From contig JANXPB010000119.1 of the NCBI GenBank assembly GCA_025357545.1, positions 1 to 34,695 of the forward strand: a stretch of DNA of 34,695 nt, given 5' to 3'. The stretch is from Holophagaceae bacterium. GTDB taxonomy: Bacteria; Acidobacteriota; Holophagae; Holophagales; Holophagaceae. The position numbers were made by a program, and so were the translations under genes. The stretch's first letter is position 1. Every line of letters begins with the position of its first letter. Of the stretch, positions 8,048-15,508 are shown in pieces. Below the pieces are notes generated by a model, which searched no databases, was not told the DNA's origin, and saw only the letters and a list, made by a program, of their open reading frames with translations.

Positions 8048-9715
8048 TCATTCCGCCTTTTTCGCGGGTGGCCTAGGACCGGGTCCTGCTGCGCCGCTGG
8101 CCGCGCCCACTGCGACCAACGGGAACCGCAGGGGCTCGCCCCAGGCCCCATCGCTGCGCACTAGGCATTCGTGGAAGAAGCCCCAGAACACCAGTCCGTC
8201 GGGGCTGCGGGGGTCTAGAAGGTAGAAGGCCACCCGGCCGAGGGGTTGCTCCAGCGGCACGTAGAGCGCCCGGTCCAAGTCCTCGGGAGTCCAGTGCGGC
8301 GCCATGGGGCGCGGCAATTCAGCCGGAGTCCACGCACCTTTGAGGGTCAGGCCGAAGATGCCCTGAAAGGCCTGGGAAGCCAGATTGCGGTCGGCTTCAT
8401 GGAAGAAGCTCAAGGGCGCTTTGGGGCGGGCCGAACCGTTGAGGACCTGGATGCCATGGGCCTCAAGCACAGGCCTCACCTTGAAAGCGTAGGCTGCATC
8501 GATGAGGTAGCCCTTGGGAACCGGCACAAATTCAGCCGGGGCCCACGTCACGAAGCTGGGCAATTCAAAAGCGGCGCGGGAGGCTTCGCCCGTGACGCGG
8601 CCATCGATATTTTTAAGGGGCTGCACCACTTCGAATTGGTAGCTTTCGGTGCGCTCGAAGTCCGCGGCCAGGGGCAGGCTCGGGGTCCTGGATGGCCAGC
8701 CTTCCAGCCAATGCCGGCGAGCCTCTCCGGTGACGCGCCGCACCTCGTTCCGATGTCCTGCGATCCAGTCCAGGCAGGCGAGCACGAAGGCACGGGTGTC
8801 GGCAATGCGCTCGGGGAAACTCCGGTGGACGTAGGCTTCAGACAGGATGGCCAGGCGATCCTGCAGGCCAGGGTAATTGCTCAAGTAGCGGGGCCGGTAA
8901 TCGAAGGTCTCCCAGCCCTTGGGTGTCTCGCCGGGCTTAAGGTTTTCGGGCCGGAAGTTGCCATAGTCGTAGGTGGGCAGGCCTTGGGTTTTTAGGCCAT
9001 CCCGCACTTCGTTCAGTAGCTGGCGGTTGAAGGCCAGCAGGGCTGGATCGGCGCCCAGGGCCAGGCTCGGGGCGTAAGTTAGGTGGAAGCCGTGGTAGCT
9101 GCCATTGGTGGTGTGCAGGTCGAAGACCACCGCCGGATCGAAATCCTGGAGCATGGCCAGGAACCATTTCGTATTGGCGGCTTGGGCTTTCATTAGGTCG
9201 CGGTTCAGGTCCAGGCCCCGGGCATTCTCGCGTCGGCCAACGCCGCTTTCCGGGTTGGGCTGGTACTTGCGGATGGCCGGATCCAGGGCGTCGGTGCCAT
9301 CGGCGTTGTAGGCCGGGCAGATCACCAGGTCGAGGTGCTGCCGGGCTGCCGGATGGAGCCCTTGCAGGAATTCCCGCATGATGACCTGCGCGGCTTCCTT
9401 CCCCTCTACCTCGCCGGCGTGGATGTTGGCATTGAGGTAGACGCGCACGGCGTCCTTCGAGGTGGCCCGCAGGCGCCAGGCCAGCAGCGGCTTTCCGGCC
9501 TCGGTCGCCGTGGGGGCAAGTTTGGGCTGGTAGGGCACCAGCGCAGGATCCCGGCTCGACAGCGCAGCCATGAAACCACGCACTTCCGCTATGGTGCTGG
9601 TGCGCCGATGGTGGGAGGCTTCTGGCACCGTCCGTGGCCATTCACCCGCGCCCAGCGCCATGCAGGCAAGAAGAGCTCCGAACGCGGACAGGGACTTGGA
9701 AGGCCGCAAGCTCAC
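8048..9715 (-). CDS. Secreted M14-family zinc carboxypeptidase
   Basis: The 555-residue protein has an N-terminal signal sequence (about 1-24, SLSAFGALLACMALGAGE). The M14 catalytic domain spans about 40-330. Zinc ligands fit HxxE at H99/E102 (NIHAGEVEG) and H201 (FDLHTTNG). N171-R172 (DLNRD) match the substrate-carboxylate-binding Asn-Arg pair. E293 (ILSEAY) sits where the catalytic glutamate is expected. It should cleave C-terminal residues from peptides outside the cytoplasm. The roughly 220-residue C-terminal extension has no recognised domain. The start is GTG at 9715, sharing GTGA with the stop of the upstream membrane-protein gene, which suggests translational coupling. Confidence 0.9.
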   Translation of the reverse strand: MSLRPSKSLSAFGALLACMALGAGEWPRTVPEASHHRRTSTIAEVRGFMAALSSRDPALVPYQPKLAPTATEAGKPLLAWRLRATSKDAVRVYLNANIHAGEVEGKEAAQVIMREFLQGLHPAARQHLDLVICPAYNADGTDALDPAIRKYQPNPESGVGRRENARGLDLNRDLMKAQAANTKWFLAMLQDFDPAVVFDLHTTNGSYHGFHLTYAPSLALGADPALLAFNRQLLNEVRDGLKTQGLPTYDYGNFRPENLKPGETPKGWETFDYRPRYLSNYPGLQDRLAILSEAYVHRSFPERIADTRAFVLACLDWIAGHRNEVRRVTGEARRHWLEGWPSRTPSLPLAADFERTESYQFEVVQPLKNIDGRVTGEASRAAFELPSFVTWAPAEFVPVPKGYLIDAAYAFKVRPVLEAHGIQVLNGSARPKAPLSFFHEADRNLASQAFQGIFGLTLKGAWTPAELPRPMAPHWTPEDLDRALYVPLEQPLGRVAFYLLDPRSPDGLVFWGFFHECLVRSDGAWGEPLRFPLVAVGAASGAAGPGPRPPAKKAE

Positions 9716-10173
9716 CGGTCCGCGTGCAGAGTGCCGTCGGGCGCCGCCATGGGCAGGGGCCGCGTTTTGGAGCCGAAGAGCTGGGCGTTGTAGACCGTGA
9801 AGCTGGCCAGCAGGAAGAGCAGCAGCACCAGCATCGCCGCGCCGCGCTTGCCCGCCGCCAGGGCTTTCGGGGCCATCTCGGAGGCGCCCAGAAGGACGAA
9901 CACCAGCACCAGCTTGATGTGCAGGTAGTAGTGGTCGAAGGGATGGTCACCCGCCTGCATTTTGATCAGCAGCCCGCCGATGCCCACCACCAGGGCCAGC
10001 CTGAAGCCCCACCCGGCCGTGCGCTTCCACACAGTGGCGGCGAGGCCCCTCAGGTCCGGCCGCTCGTCTTCGAAGCCCGAGAGCAGCAGGGCCACGACGG
10101 CACCGCCGCCGGCCAGGGACAGCACGATGAAATGGAGCCATCTCACGAGGGACAGGGCGTCGAAGGCGGGCAT
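9712..10173 (-). CDS. Small multi-pass membrane protein, possible CopD/HemJ/SirB2-like fold
   Basis: The 153-residue protein has four predicted membrane helices. A histidine lies in the first (LVRWLHFIVLSLAGGG) and an H-x-K pair at the third (YYLHIKLVLVFVLLG). Paired histidines at helix starts and the HIKL pattern recall small heme- or metal-handling membrane proteins of the CopD, HemJ and SirB2 type. I cannot assign it to one of these from sequence alone. The start is ATG at 10173. It is the first gene of the minus-strand operon with the M14 peptidase and DinB-like gene. It is divergent from the oxidoreductase gene across 75 bp, which must hold both promoters. Confidence 0.7.
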   Translation of the reverse strand: MPAFDALSLVRWLHFIVLSLAGGGAVVALLLSGFEDERPDLRGLAATVWKRTAGWGFRLALVVGIGGLLIKMQAGDHPFDHYYLHIKLVLVFVLLGASEMAPKALAAGKRGAAMLVLLLFLLASFTVYNAQLFGSKTRPLPMAAPDGTLHADR

Positions 10174-10248
10174 GGAAACCTCGGTGGAATGGATCAGCTT
10201 AGCGTCATTGGGCGCGAAGCCGAAGTACGCTGGAAGGCGGAGGTCTCC

Positions 10249-11214
10249 ATGACCAGGTTGCGCGTGGCCGTCGTCGGGGTGGGTCATCTGGGGCAGCACC
10301 ACGCCCGCATTGCGTCGGCCTCCGAGTTCGCGGAACTGGTGGCGGTGGTGGACCCCTCCGAAGAACGGGGCCGGGAGATCGCCGGGCAATTTGGCACCCG
10401 CTGGGTGGGCGACCTGGCCGATATCCTGGGAGAAGTGGACGCCGTGCAGATCGCCGCGCCGACCGGCCTCCACCACGCCCTGGGGCTGGAAGTGTTGAAG
10501 GCGGGGAAGCACCTGCTGATGGAAAAGCCTTTGGCGGCGGGCCTTGCGGAAGGCGATGACCTGGTGGCGGCGCTCAACGCCGCGCGCGGTGGAAACCCCG
10601 GCCTCGTGGCCTGCGTGGGCCACTTGGAACGCTTCAATCCCGCGGTGGTGGCCCTCCGGGCGGCGAACTTCAAACCCAAGTTCATCGAGGCCATCCGGGT
10701 ATCGCCCTTTCCCATGCGCTCCCTGGAAGTGGACGTGGTGATGGACGTGATGATCCACGATCTGGACCTGCTGATGGCCCTGGTGCAGCGGCCCGTGGTG
10801 GACGTCGAGGCCGTGGGTGTGCCGGTGCTCACGAAGCACCCGGACCTGGTGAACGCGCGGCTGAAATTCGAAGGCGGTGCCTTCGCCACGGTCACCGCCA
10901 GCCGGGTGGCCCGCAAGAAGGAGCGCACCCTGCGCGCCTTCGGGAACCAGGAATACGCAAGCCTTGATTTCGCCGCCCAGAAGCTGGAGATCCTGCGGCT
11001 CAAGATGGGGGAGCACGGCCCTGAAGTCATTCCCGAAACCGTGGACATCGAAGAAGGGGAACCGCTCAAACTAGAGCTTGAAGCCTTCTACCAGGCCTGC
11101 CTGGGCCATGGCCATGACTACGTCTCCTGGGCCGAGGGCCTTGAAGCCATGCGGGTGGCGGACCTGGTGCAAAAGGCCGTGGCCGAGAGCCTGGCGGCGA
11201 TGTTGGAGGCATGA
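10249..11214 (+). CDS. Gfo/Idh/MocA-family NAD(P)-dependent oxidoreductase, GnnA-like
   Basis: The 321-residue protein starts at ATG 10249 after a GGAGGT ribosome-binding site; longer in-frame starts overlap the divergent gene and are unlikely. The N-terminal Rossmann fold shows GVGHLG at 10-15. The family EKP motif is at 92-94 (LLMEKPL) with its catalytic-type lysine. The C-terminal alpha/beta domain has the MIHDLDL motif. The sequence resembles the subgroup found beside lipid A genes in many Gram-negatives, which includes the UDP-GlcNAc 3-dehydrogenase GnnA. No lpx genes are in this window, so that role is inferred from resemblance only. Its stop overlaps the next start (ATGA). Confidence 0.88.
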   Translation: MTRLRVAVVGVGHLGQHHARIASASEFAELVAVVDPSEERGREIAGQFGTRWVGDLADILGEVDAVQIAAPTGLHHALGLEVLKAGKHLLMEKPLAAGLAEGDDLVAALNAARGGNPGLVACVGHLERFNPAVVALRAANFKPKFIEAIRVSPFPMRSLEVDVVMDVMIHDLDLLMALVQRPVVDVEAVGVPVLTKHPDLVNARLKFEGGAFATVTASRVARKKERTLRAFGNQEYASLDFAAQKLEILRLKMGEHGPEVIPETVDIEEGEPLKLELEAFYQACLGHGHDYVSWAEGLEAMRVADLVQKAVAESLAAMLEA

Positions 11215-11654
11215 TGCGCTTCCTCCACCGCAGTGATATCGCCCCTGACCCGAAGGCCATCGCGGCGCTTTACGACGCGGCCGGATTGCGGCGGCCCACC
11301 TTCGACCTGGACCGCCTGAAACGCATGTTCATGGGGTCCAACGTGGTGCTGACGGTGTGGGGCGAGTCCGACGAGGCCGCTGAACATCGCCTGGTGGCGG
11401 TGCTGCGGGGCTGGACGGATTACGTTTTTGACGGCTATGTCTGCGATCTGGCGGTGCATCCCGATTTCCAAAAGCACGGGTTCGGCAAGGAACTGCTGGA
11501 CCGTGCCCGGAGCCTCGGGCACCCCGACGTGCAATGGGTGCTCCAGTCCTCCATCATCGCCGAGCGCTATTACGAGCACCTCGGCTGGCTGAAGATCGAG
11601 AACAGCTGGAAGTGGCCCCGCGAGGCCTACGCGCAGCCAGGCGACCCCGCGTGA
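11211..11654 (+). CDS. GNAT-family N-acetyltransferase
   Basis: The 147-residue protein is a single GNAT domain. The acetyl-CoA pyrophosphate-binding loop is visible as VHPDFQKHGFGKELLDRA (Q-x-x-G-x-G). A conserved tyrosine pair follows (AERYYEHLGW), typical of the general acid region. The substrate is unknown. The start ATG at 11211 overlaps the oxidoreductase stop, and the stop overlaps the GTG start of the next gene, so three genes appear translationally coupled. Confidence 0.88.
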   Translation: MMRFLHRSDIAPDPKAIAALYDAAGLRRPTFDLDRLKRMFMGSNVVLTVWGESDEAAEHRLVAVLRGWTDYVFDGYVCDLAVHPDFQKHGFGKELLDRARSLGHPDVQWVLQSSIIAERYYEHLGWLKIENSWKWPREAYAQPGDPA

Positions 11655-12604
11655 CTTTCTACGATCTGGCTTCCCTGGCCAAGCCGCTGGTGACGGCCCC
11701 CTTGGCCCATGCCTTCCTGGACCTGGACGCGGACCGCCGCTGGCAGTTGGGCTTTCACGATCGGGCCACCCCGCTCACCGTGCGCCAGTTGCTCTCCCAC
11801 TCGGCCGGCCTCCCGGCCTGGCTGCCCTACACGGGAGAGCCGCTGGTGGCGCAGCTCCGCCGCACGCCGCTGCCGGGAGCCCATCCCCTGATGGGCGCCA
11901 CCACCGTGGGCGTGTCGACCTATTCAGACCTGGGCTACCGGCTGGTGGCCGAGCTGCTGGCAGCGGAACTGGGGCTCGCCTGGAAACAACTGGGCCAGGC
12001 GGTTTCGGGTCTCTCGCCCGCACCCTGGACTCCGGCGCCCACCGAGCTCACCGCAGGCCAGGATCTGGCCGCGTGGCGGATTGCGGAGCCGGGCTTGCCC
12101 TACCCTGAAGCGGCCCCGGGCCTGCCCCATGACGCCAACGCCCGGGCTGGCATGGTCGGCCACGCTGGTTTCGGTGCCACCGCGCCCCAGCTCCGAGAAT
12201 GCCTGGTGCGGTGGATGGCGTCCCGTTGTCCCGACTCGATGGCCATCGACTCTGCACAGGATGAGGGCGGTGCTGTCTGGGGTCTGGGCCTCCAGCGCGC
12301 CACGGAGCCCTACGCAGATCTGCTCGCCCGCATCCCCTTGGGGGCCATGGGCATCCATGTGGAGGCATCGAACTCGGCCTCGTGGCCAGCCCCCGTCGAC
12401 TCTGCGGGAATGCCCGGCCCTGCGACGTTTTGGCAGCATCTGGCCTACACGGGCGCCGCACTTTTCGTCCGGCTGGAAGACCGCTGCTGCGTGGCACTGC
12501 TCTGCCACCGGGCCGGGCCGGATGGGCAATTGTTGAACCTGGCCCAGCTCCGGGAACGGCGGAGGGGGATGCTGCGGGACTTTCTGGCTAAGCTGGACGC
12601 ATGA
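11651..12604 (+). CDS. Beta-lactamase-fold serine hydrolase (class C/esterase-like), short N-terminus
   Basis: Taking GTG 11651, which overlaps the GNAT stop as GTGA, the product has 317 residues. The nucleophile motif SxxK is S8-L9-A10-K11 (DLASLAKP). The second motif is Y91-S92-D93 (TYSDLGY), a common variant of YxN. LLSHSAGLP (48-55) is typical of the family. The third motif appears as YTG near residue 270 (HLAYTGAAL). Relatives are penicillin-binding proteins, esterases and D-amino-peptidases. No signal peptide is present and the 40-60 residues usually found before SxxK are missing. The frame stays open upstream, but that part reads as a shadow of the GNAT gene. It may be a cytoplasmic esterase or an N-terminally shortened gene. 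Confidence 0.8.
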   Translation: MTFYDLASLAKPLVTAPLAHAFLDLDADRRWQLGFHDRATPLTVRQLLSHSAGLPAWLPYTGEPLVAQLRRTPLPGAHPLMGATTVGVSTYSDLGYRLVAELLAAELGLAWKQLGQAVSGLSPAPWTPAPTELTAGQDLAAWRIAEPGLPYPEAAPGLPHDANARAGMVGHAGFGATAPQLRECLVRWMASRCPDSMAIDSAQDEGGAVWGLGLQRATEPYADLLARIPLGAMGIHVEASNSASWPAPVDSAGMPGPATFWQHLAYTGAALFVRLEDRCCVALLCHRAGPDGQLLNLAQLRERRRGMLRDFLAKLDA

Positions 12605-14718
12605 ACCCCCGAGCCCTGTCCATCATCCTGCTCGTGGCCGGAATAGTGCAGCCACTGGTGGCGCAGACGCCCGTGCGCATCGGCCTTTCCAAGGATGCCT
12701 CGGAATGGCAGATCGCCCTGGAAGGCGGCGGCGAATTACTCACCCGCGCTGGCCGTCCCATCCTAACAATGCGCGACGGCGAGAAGCTGCGCATCTGGTG
12801 GGACAGCCGCGGCGAGGCCGACCCCACGGACGAGTACCGGATCCGCGTGGGGGGCGACATGAGCGCGGCGGCCGCGGTGGAAATCATGCGCAGACTGCGG
12901 GAACTCGGGGAGCAGCCCGAAAAAATCTTCGTGCCCGACGGCGCTTCCTGGAAGGTGCTCACGGGCCACTTCGAGCGGGCTGAAGCTGCCGAGGAGATTC
13001 TGCAGAAGCTCTCAGGCAGCGGGTTTCCAGAATTGTGGGCCTCCTCGGAGCACCGTGCTGGCAAGCCCCGCGCAGGCCGCGCCCTGTATGCCGTGACGGC
13101 CCGCTACGAGCGGCGCCCACTGCCTTCTGAAGGGGTCCTTTTCCGCGCCCGGGATGGCATCGTGCAGGTGTCGGGCAAGGGCCGCTACCGTGGCACCCTC
13201 GAGGTCTTTCCCAACACCGACGGGCGCTTGACGTTGGTGAACCAGTTGGAGTTGGAGGACTACGTGCGCGGCGTGGTGCCGAAGGAGATGGGCGCCAACG
13301 AGTATCCGAATGTGGAGGCCCTGAAAGTGCAGGCCGTCGCGGCGCGGACCTACGTGGTGGCCAACCGTGGAAAGCGGAGGGGCGAAGGCTTCGACCTGCT
13401 GGACACGCCGCTGGACCAGGTCTACGGCGGCCGGGATGGCGAGCAGCCCTTGGCGGACCTGGCGGTGGCTGCCACCGCGGGGCTCATCGCCACCTATAAC
13501 GGTGCGCCCATCCAGGCTCTCTTCACCGCCGACAGTGGCGGGGCCACCGTGGACAACAGCTATGTTTTCGGCGGTCCCCAACCCTACTTGAAGGGCGTGA
13601 GCAACTATCCCGACCGGCCCCAGACCCTGCCCTTCAAGGGCGCCGTGGATCCTGGCGGCGACCAGTCCTGGCTCAATCTGGAGCTGCTGCGGCTCACGGC
13701 CTTCGGCCTCATCCTGCCGGATGCGCTGAATAGCGACCGGCTCGCGCAGCCGCTGCGGGCTTCGGACCTGGCGGAGCCCATGGCGCGTCTGGCCCAGCGC
13801 CTGGGTCTGCCGGCTCCGGATCGGGCCACCAGCCGGGATCATCAGCTCTACCTCTGGATGGCCCGGACCCTTGGCTTCGACCGCGTGGTGGCAGGCATGG
13901 AGCGGTCCCAGGATGCGGCCTACTTCGTGGGCCCGGCGGTCCCCAACGCCGCCGACCGCCCCCTGGCCTCCTTGCTGGCCCGGCGCGGAATCGTCCCCTC
14001 GGCCTTGTGGTACGCGCCCCCCACGGTGAAAGATGGCTACACGGTGCTGGCGCGGCTATGGCAGGAACTGGAGCTGCCGGAGCTGGCCGAAGGCACGCTG
14101 CTGCGGGATGGCACCGTTCGCCGCAAGGTGGTGGGCGCCACGCCAGAACCTCTGGCGCTGGCCAGCTTCCTGCTGCTGGCGGAAGAAAGCGTGGGCGGGC
14201 AGCTGCGCCTGGTTGCCGAAGCCCAGATCCAGGTGGGGGACCGCGTGAGATGGTTGCCCCGGGAGGGTGGGTCCAGGTTGCTCATCCGCCGCCTCGACCC
14301 CGATGGGGCCGCCTGGGACCGCTACAACCCCACGGCCCATTGGAAGGTGGAATTGAAGGACAGCGAACTGCTGGCGAAGGTGAAGGCCCGGGTGGGCGTG
14401 CAGGGCATCCGCACCCTGGAGCTGGAACACAACGAGAACGGGCGCGTGTTGAAGCTCACCGTGCGGGACACCCGCGGCGTCGGCCATGAATTCACGGGCA
14501 TGCGCATCCGGGCGCTGCTGGGCCTCAAGGACAATGTCTTCCGCTACCTCACCGTTGGCACCGGGGACAAGAAGCGCTGGATCTTCTACGGCCGCGGCTG
14601 GGGTCACGCCGTGGGCATGGACCAGACCGGCGCCTACGGCATGGCGCTGGAAGGCTATACCTTCGAGCAGATCCTCAAGCGCTACTACCGGGGGATCGAG
14701 ATCACGGCGGTCCAGTAA
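12601..14718 (+). CDS. Secreted SpoIID/LytB-domain protein with SPOR-like region
   Basis: The 705-residue protein has a signal peptide (1-21, ending LVAQ). A SPOR-like segment follows (about 80-145, YRIRVGGDMSAAAAVEIMRRL), expected to bind denuded peptidoglycan glycan strands. The SpoIID domain starts about residue 180; VVPKEMGA carries E229, which matches the catalytic glutamate of the SpoIID lytic transglycosylase. QAVAARTYVVAN (244-255) and C-terminal GRGWGHAVGMDQTGAYGMA (from 664) are SpoIID hallmarks. Between about 345 and 600 lies an insertion absent from the minimal domain. Expected role: cleaving glycan strands in the periplasm. The start ATG 12601 overlaps the preceding stop (ATGA), closing a four-gene coupled run. 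Confidence 0.9.
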   Translation: MNPRALSIILLVAGIVQPLVAQTPVRIGLSKDASEWQIALEGGGELLTRAGRPILTMRDGEKLRIWWDSRGEADPTDEYRIRVGGDMSAAAAVEIMRRLRELGEQPEKIFVPDGASWKVLTGHFERAEAAEEILQKLSGSGFPELWASSEHRAGKPRAGRALYAVTARYERRPLPSEGVLFRARDGIVQVSGKGRYRGTLEVFPNTDGRLTLVNQLELEDYVRGVVPKEMGANEYPNVEALKVQAVAARTYVVANRGKRRGEGFDLLDTPLDQVYGGRDGEQPLADLAVAATAGLIATYNGAPIQALFTADSGGATVDNSYVFGGPQPYLKGVSNYPDRPQTLPFKGAVDPGGDQSWLNLELLRLTAFGLILPDALNSDRLAQPLRASDLAEPMARLAQRLGLPAPDRATSRDHQLYLWMARTLGFDRVVAGMERSQDAAYFVGPAVPNAADRPLASLLARRGIVPSALWYAPPTVKDGYTVLARLWQELELPELAEGTLLRDGTVRRKVVGATPEPLALASFLLLAEESVGGQLRLVAEAQIQVGDRVRWLPREGGSRLLIRRLDPDGAAWDRYNPTAHWKVELKDSELLAKVKARVGVQGIRTLELEHNENGRVLKLTVRDTRGVGHEFTGMRIRALLGLKDNVFRYLTVGTGDKKRWIFYGRGWGHAVGMDQTGAYGMALEGYTFEQILKRYYRGIEITAVQ

Positions 14719-14803
14719 TGAGGTAGTGAGGCATGGGGCATGAGGCAAAATGAGCGCAGCATGAATCCAGCTGTTACTTCGTGCCTCACCCCTCGTACCT
14801 CAT
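14718..14803. repeat. Two-part palindrome between the SpoIID gene and aat
   Basis: ATGAGGTA (14718-14725) pairs with TACCTCAT (14796-14803), and GTGAGGCA (14726-14733) pairs with TGCCTCAC (14782-14789), giving 16 paired bases with a 6-base bulge on one side. A further TGAGGCA at 14741-14747 competes for the same partner. No T-run follows, so an intrinsic terminator is unlikely. It resembles a dispersed REP-type palindrome and ends 7 bp before the aat start codon. Confidence 0.55.
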
Positions 14804-14810
14804 CCCTGAC

Positions 14811-15488
14811 ATGATCTTCTCCCTCGATGCCCGTCCCATCTTTCCGCCGCCGCACCTGTCGGAGCCGGACGGACTGTTGGCGGTGGGGGGAGATCTGAGA
14901 GTGACGCGGCTGCTGGAAGCCTACCGGTGCGGCATCTTTCCCTGGTATTCGGCCGGGGATCCGATCCTGTGGTGGTCGCCGCTGTCGCGGGCGGTGTTCC
15001 TGCCGGGAGACGAGCGCATCCCCACCCGGTTGAAGCGCAGGCTGCGGAATGCCCCTTTCGAAATCCGGGTGGATACGGCCTTCGCGGCGGTGGTGAAGGG
15101 GTGCGCTTCAGCGAAGCGCAGCGGAGTTCCTGGCACCTGGATCAGCGGGGAAATGGCTCATGGCTACGTGGCGCTGTTCGAGGCGGGCTATGCGCACAGC
15201 TTCGAGGCGTGGCTAGAAGACCGGCTGGTGGGTGGACTGTACGGGGTTTCCCTCGGCGCGGCGTTTTTCGGGGAGAGCATGTTCTCCTGCGTGGGCGACG
15301 CCTCCAAGGCGGCCTTCGCGGCCCTGTGCGCCTGGTGTTGGAACCAGGGTTTCCAGTTCATCGACGGGCAGCTGCCCAACGAGAACCTGGCGCGGCTGGG
15401 GGCGCGGGTGATCGGCCGGGAGGCCTTCCTCGGATACCTGGAGCAGGCCCTGGAAAGGACGACGCTGATGGGGCCCTGGATGGCGTAG
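14811..15488 (+). CDS. aat: Leucyl/phenylalanyl-tRNA-protein transferase
   Basis: The 225-residue protein transfers Leu or Phe from aminoacyl-tRNA to proteins with N-terminal Arg or Lys, creating a degradation signal for ClpS-ClpAP in the cytoplasm. Family motifs are clear: FPPPHLSEPDGLLAVGGDL near the N-terminus, GIFPWY, WWSPLSRAVF, GTWI, GGLYGVSLGAAFFGESMFS, and NENLARLGA near the C-terminus. Length is normal. I chose ATG 14811 (MIFSLDAR); a GTG 30 bases upstream is inside the palindrome and would add residues absent from the family. It converges on clpA, with 20 bp between stops. Confidence 0.95.
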   Translation: MIFSLDARPIFPPPHLSEPDGLLAVGGDLRVTRLLEAYRCGIFPWYSAGDPILWWSPLSRAVFLPGDERIPTRLKRRLRNAPFEIRVDTAFAAVVKGCASAKRSGVPGTWISGEMAHGYVALFEAGYAHSFEAWLEDRLVGGLYGVSLGAAFFGESMFSCVGDASKAAFAALCAWCWNQGFQFIDGQLPNENLARLGARVIGREAFLGYLEQALERTTLMGPWMA

Positions 15489-15508
15489 CTGACGCGGGCC
15501 AGCCGGCA

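Noticed and set aside
7338-8225. Long plus-strand open frame over the DinB and M14 genes
   Set aside because: It is Gly/Leu/Val-rich translation of the antisense of two well-supported genes, with no motif or ribosome-binding site.
9634-10248. N-terminal extension of the oxidoreductase frame
   Set aside because: It overlaps the divergent membrane-protein gene and encodes Gln/His-rich low-complexity sequence; GGAGGT before ATG 10249 fixes the start.
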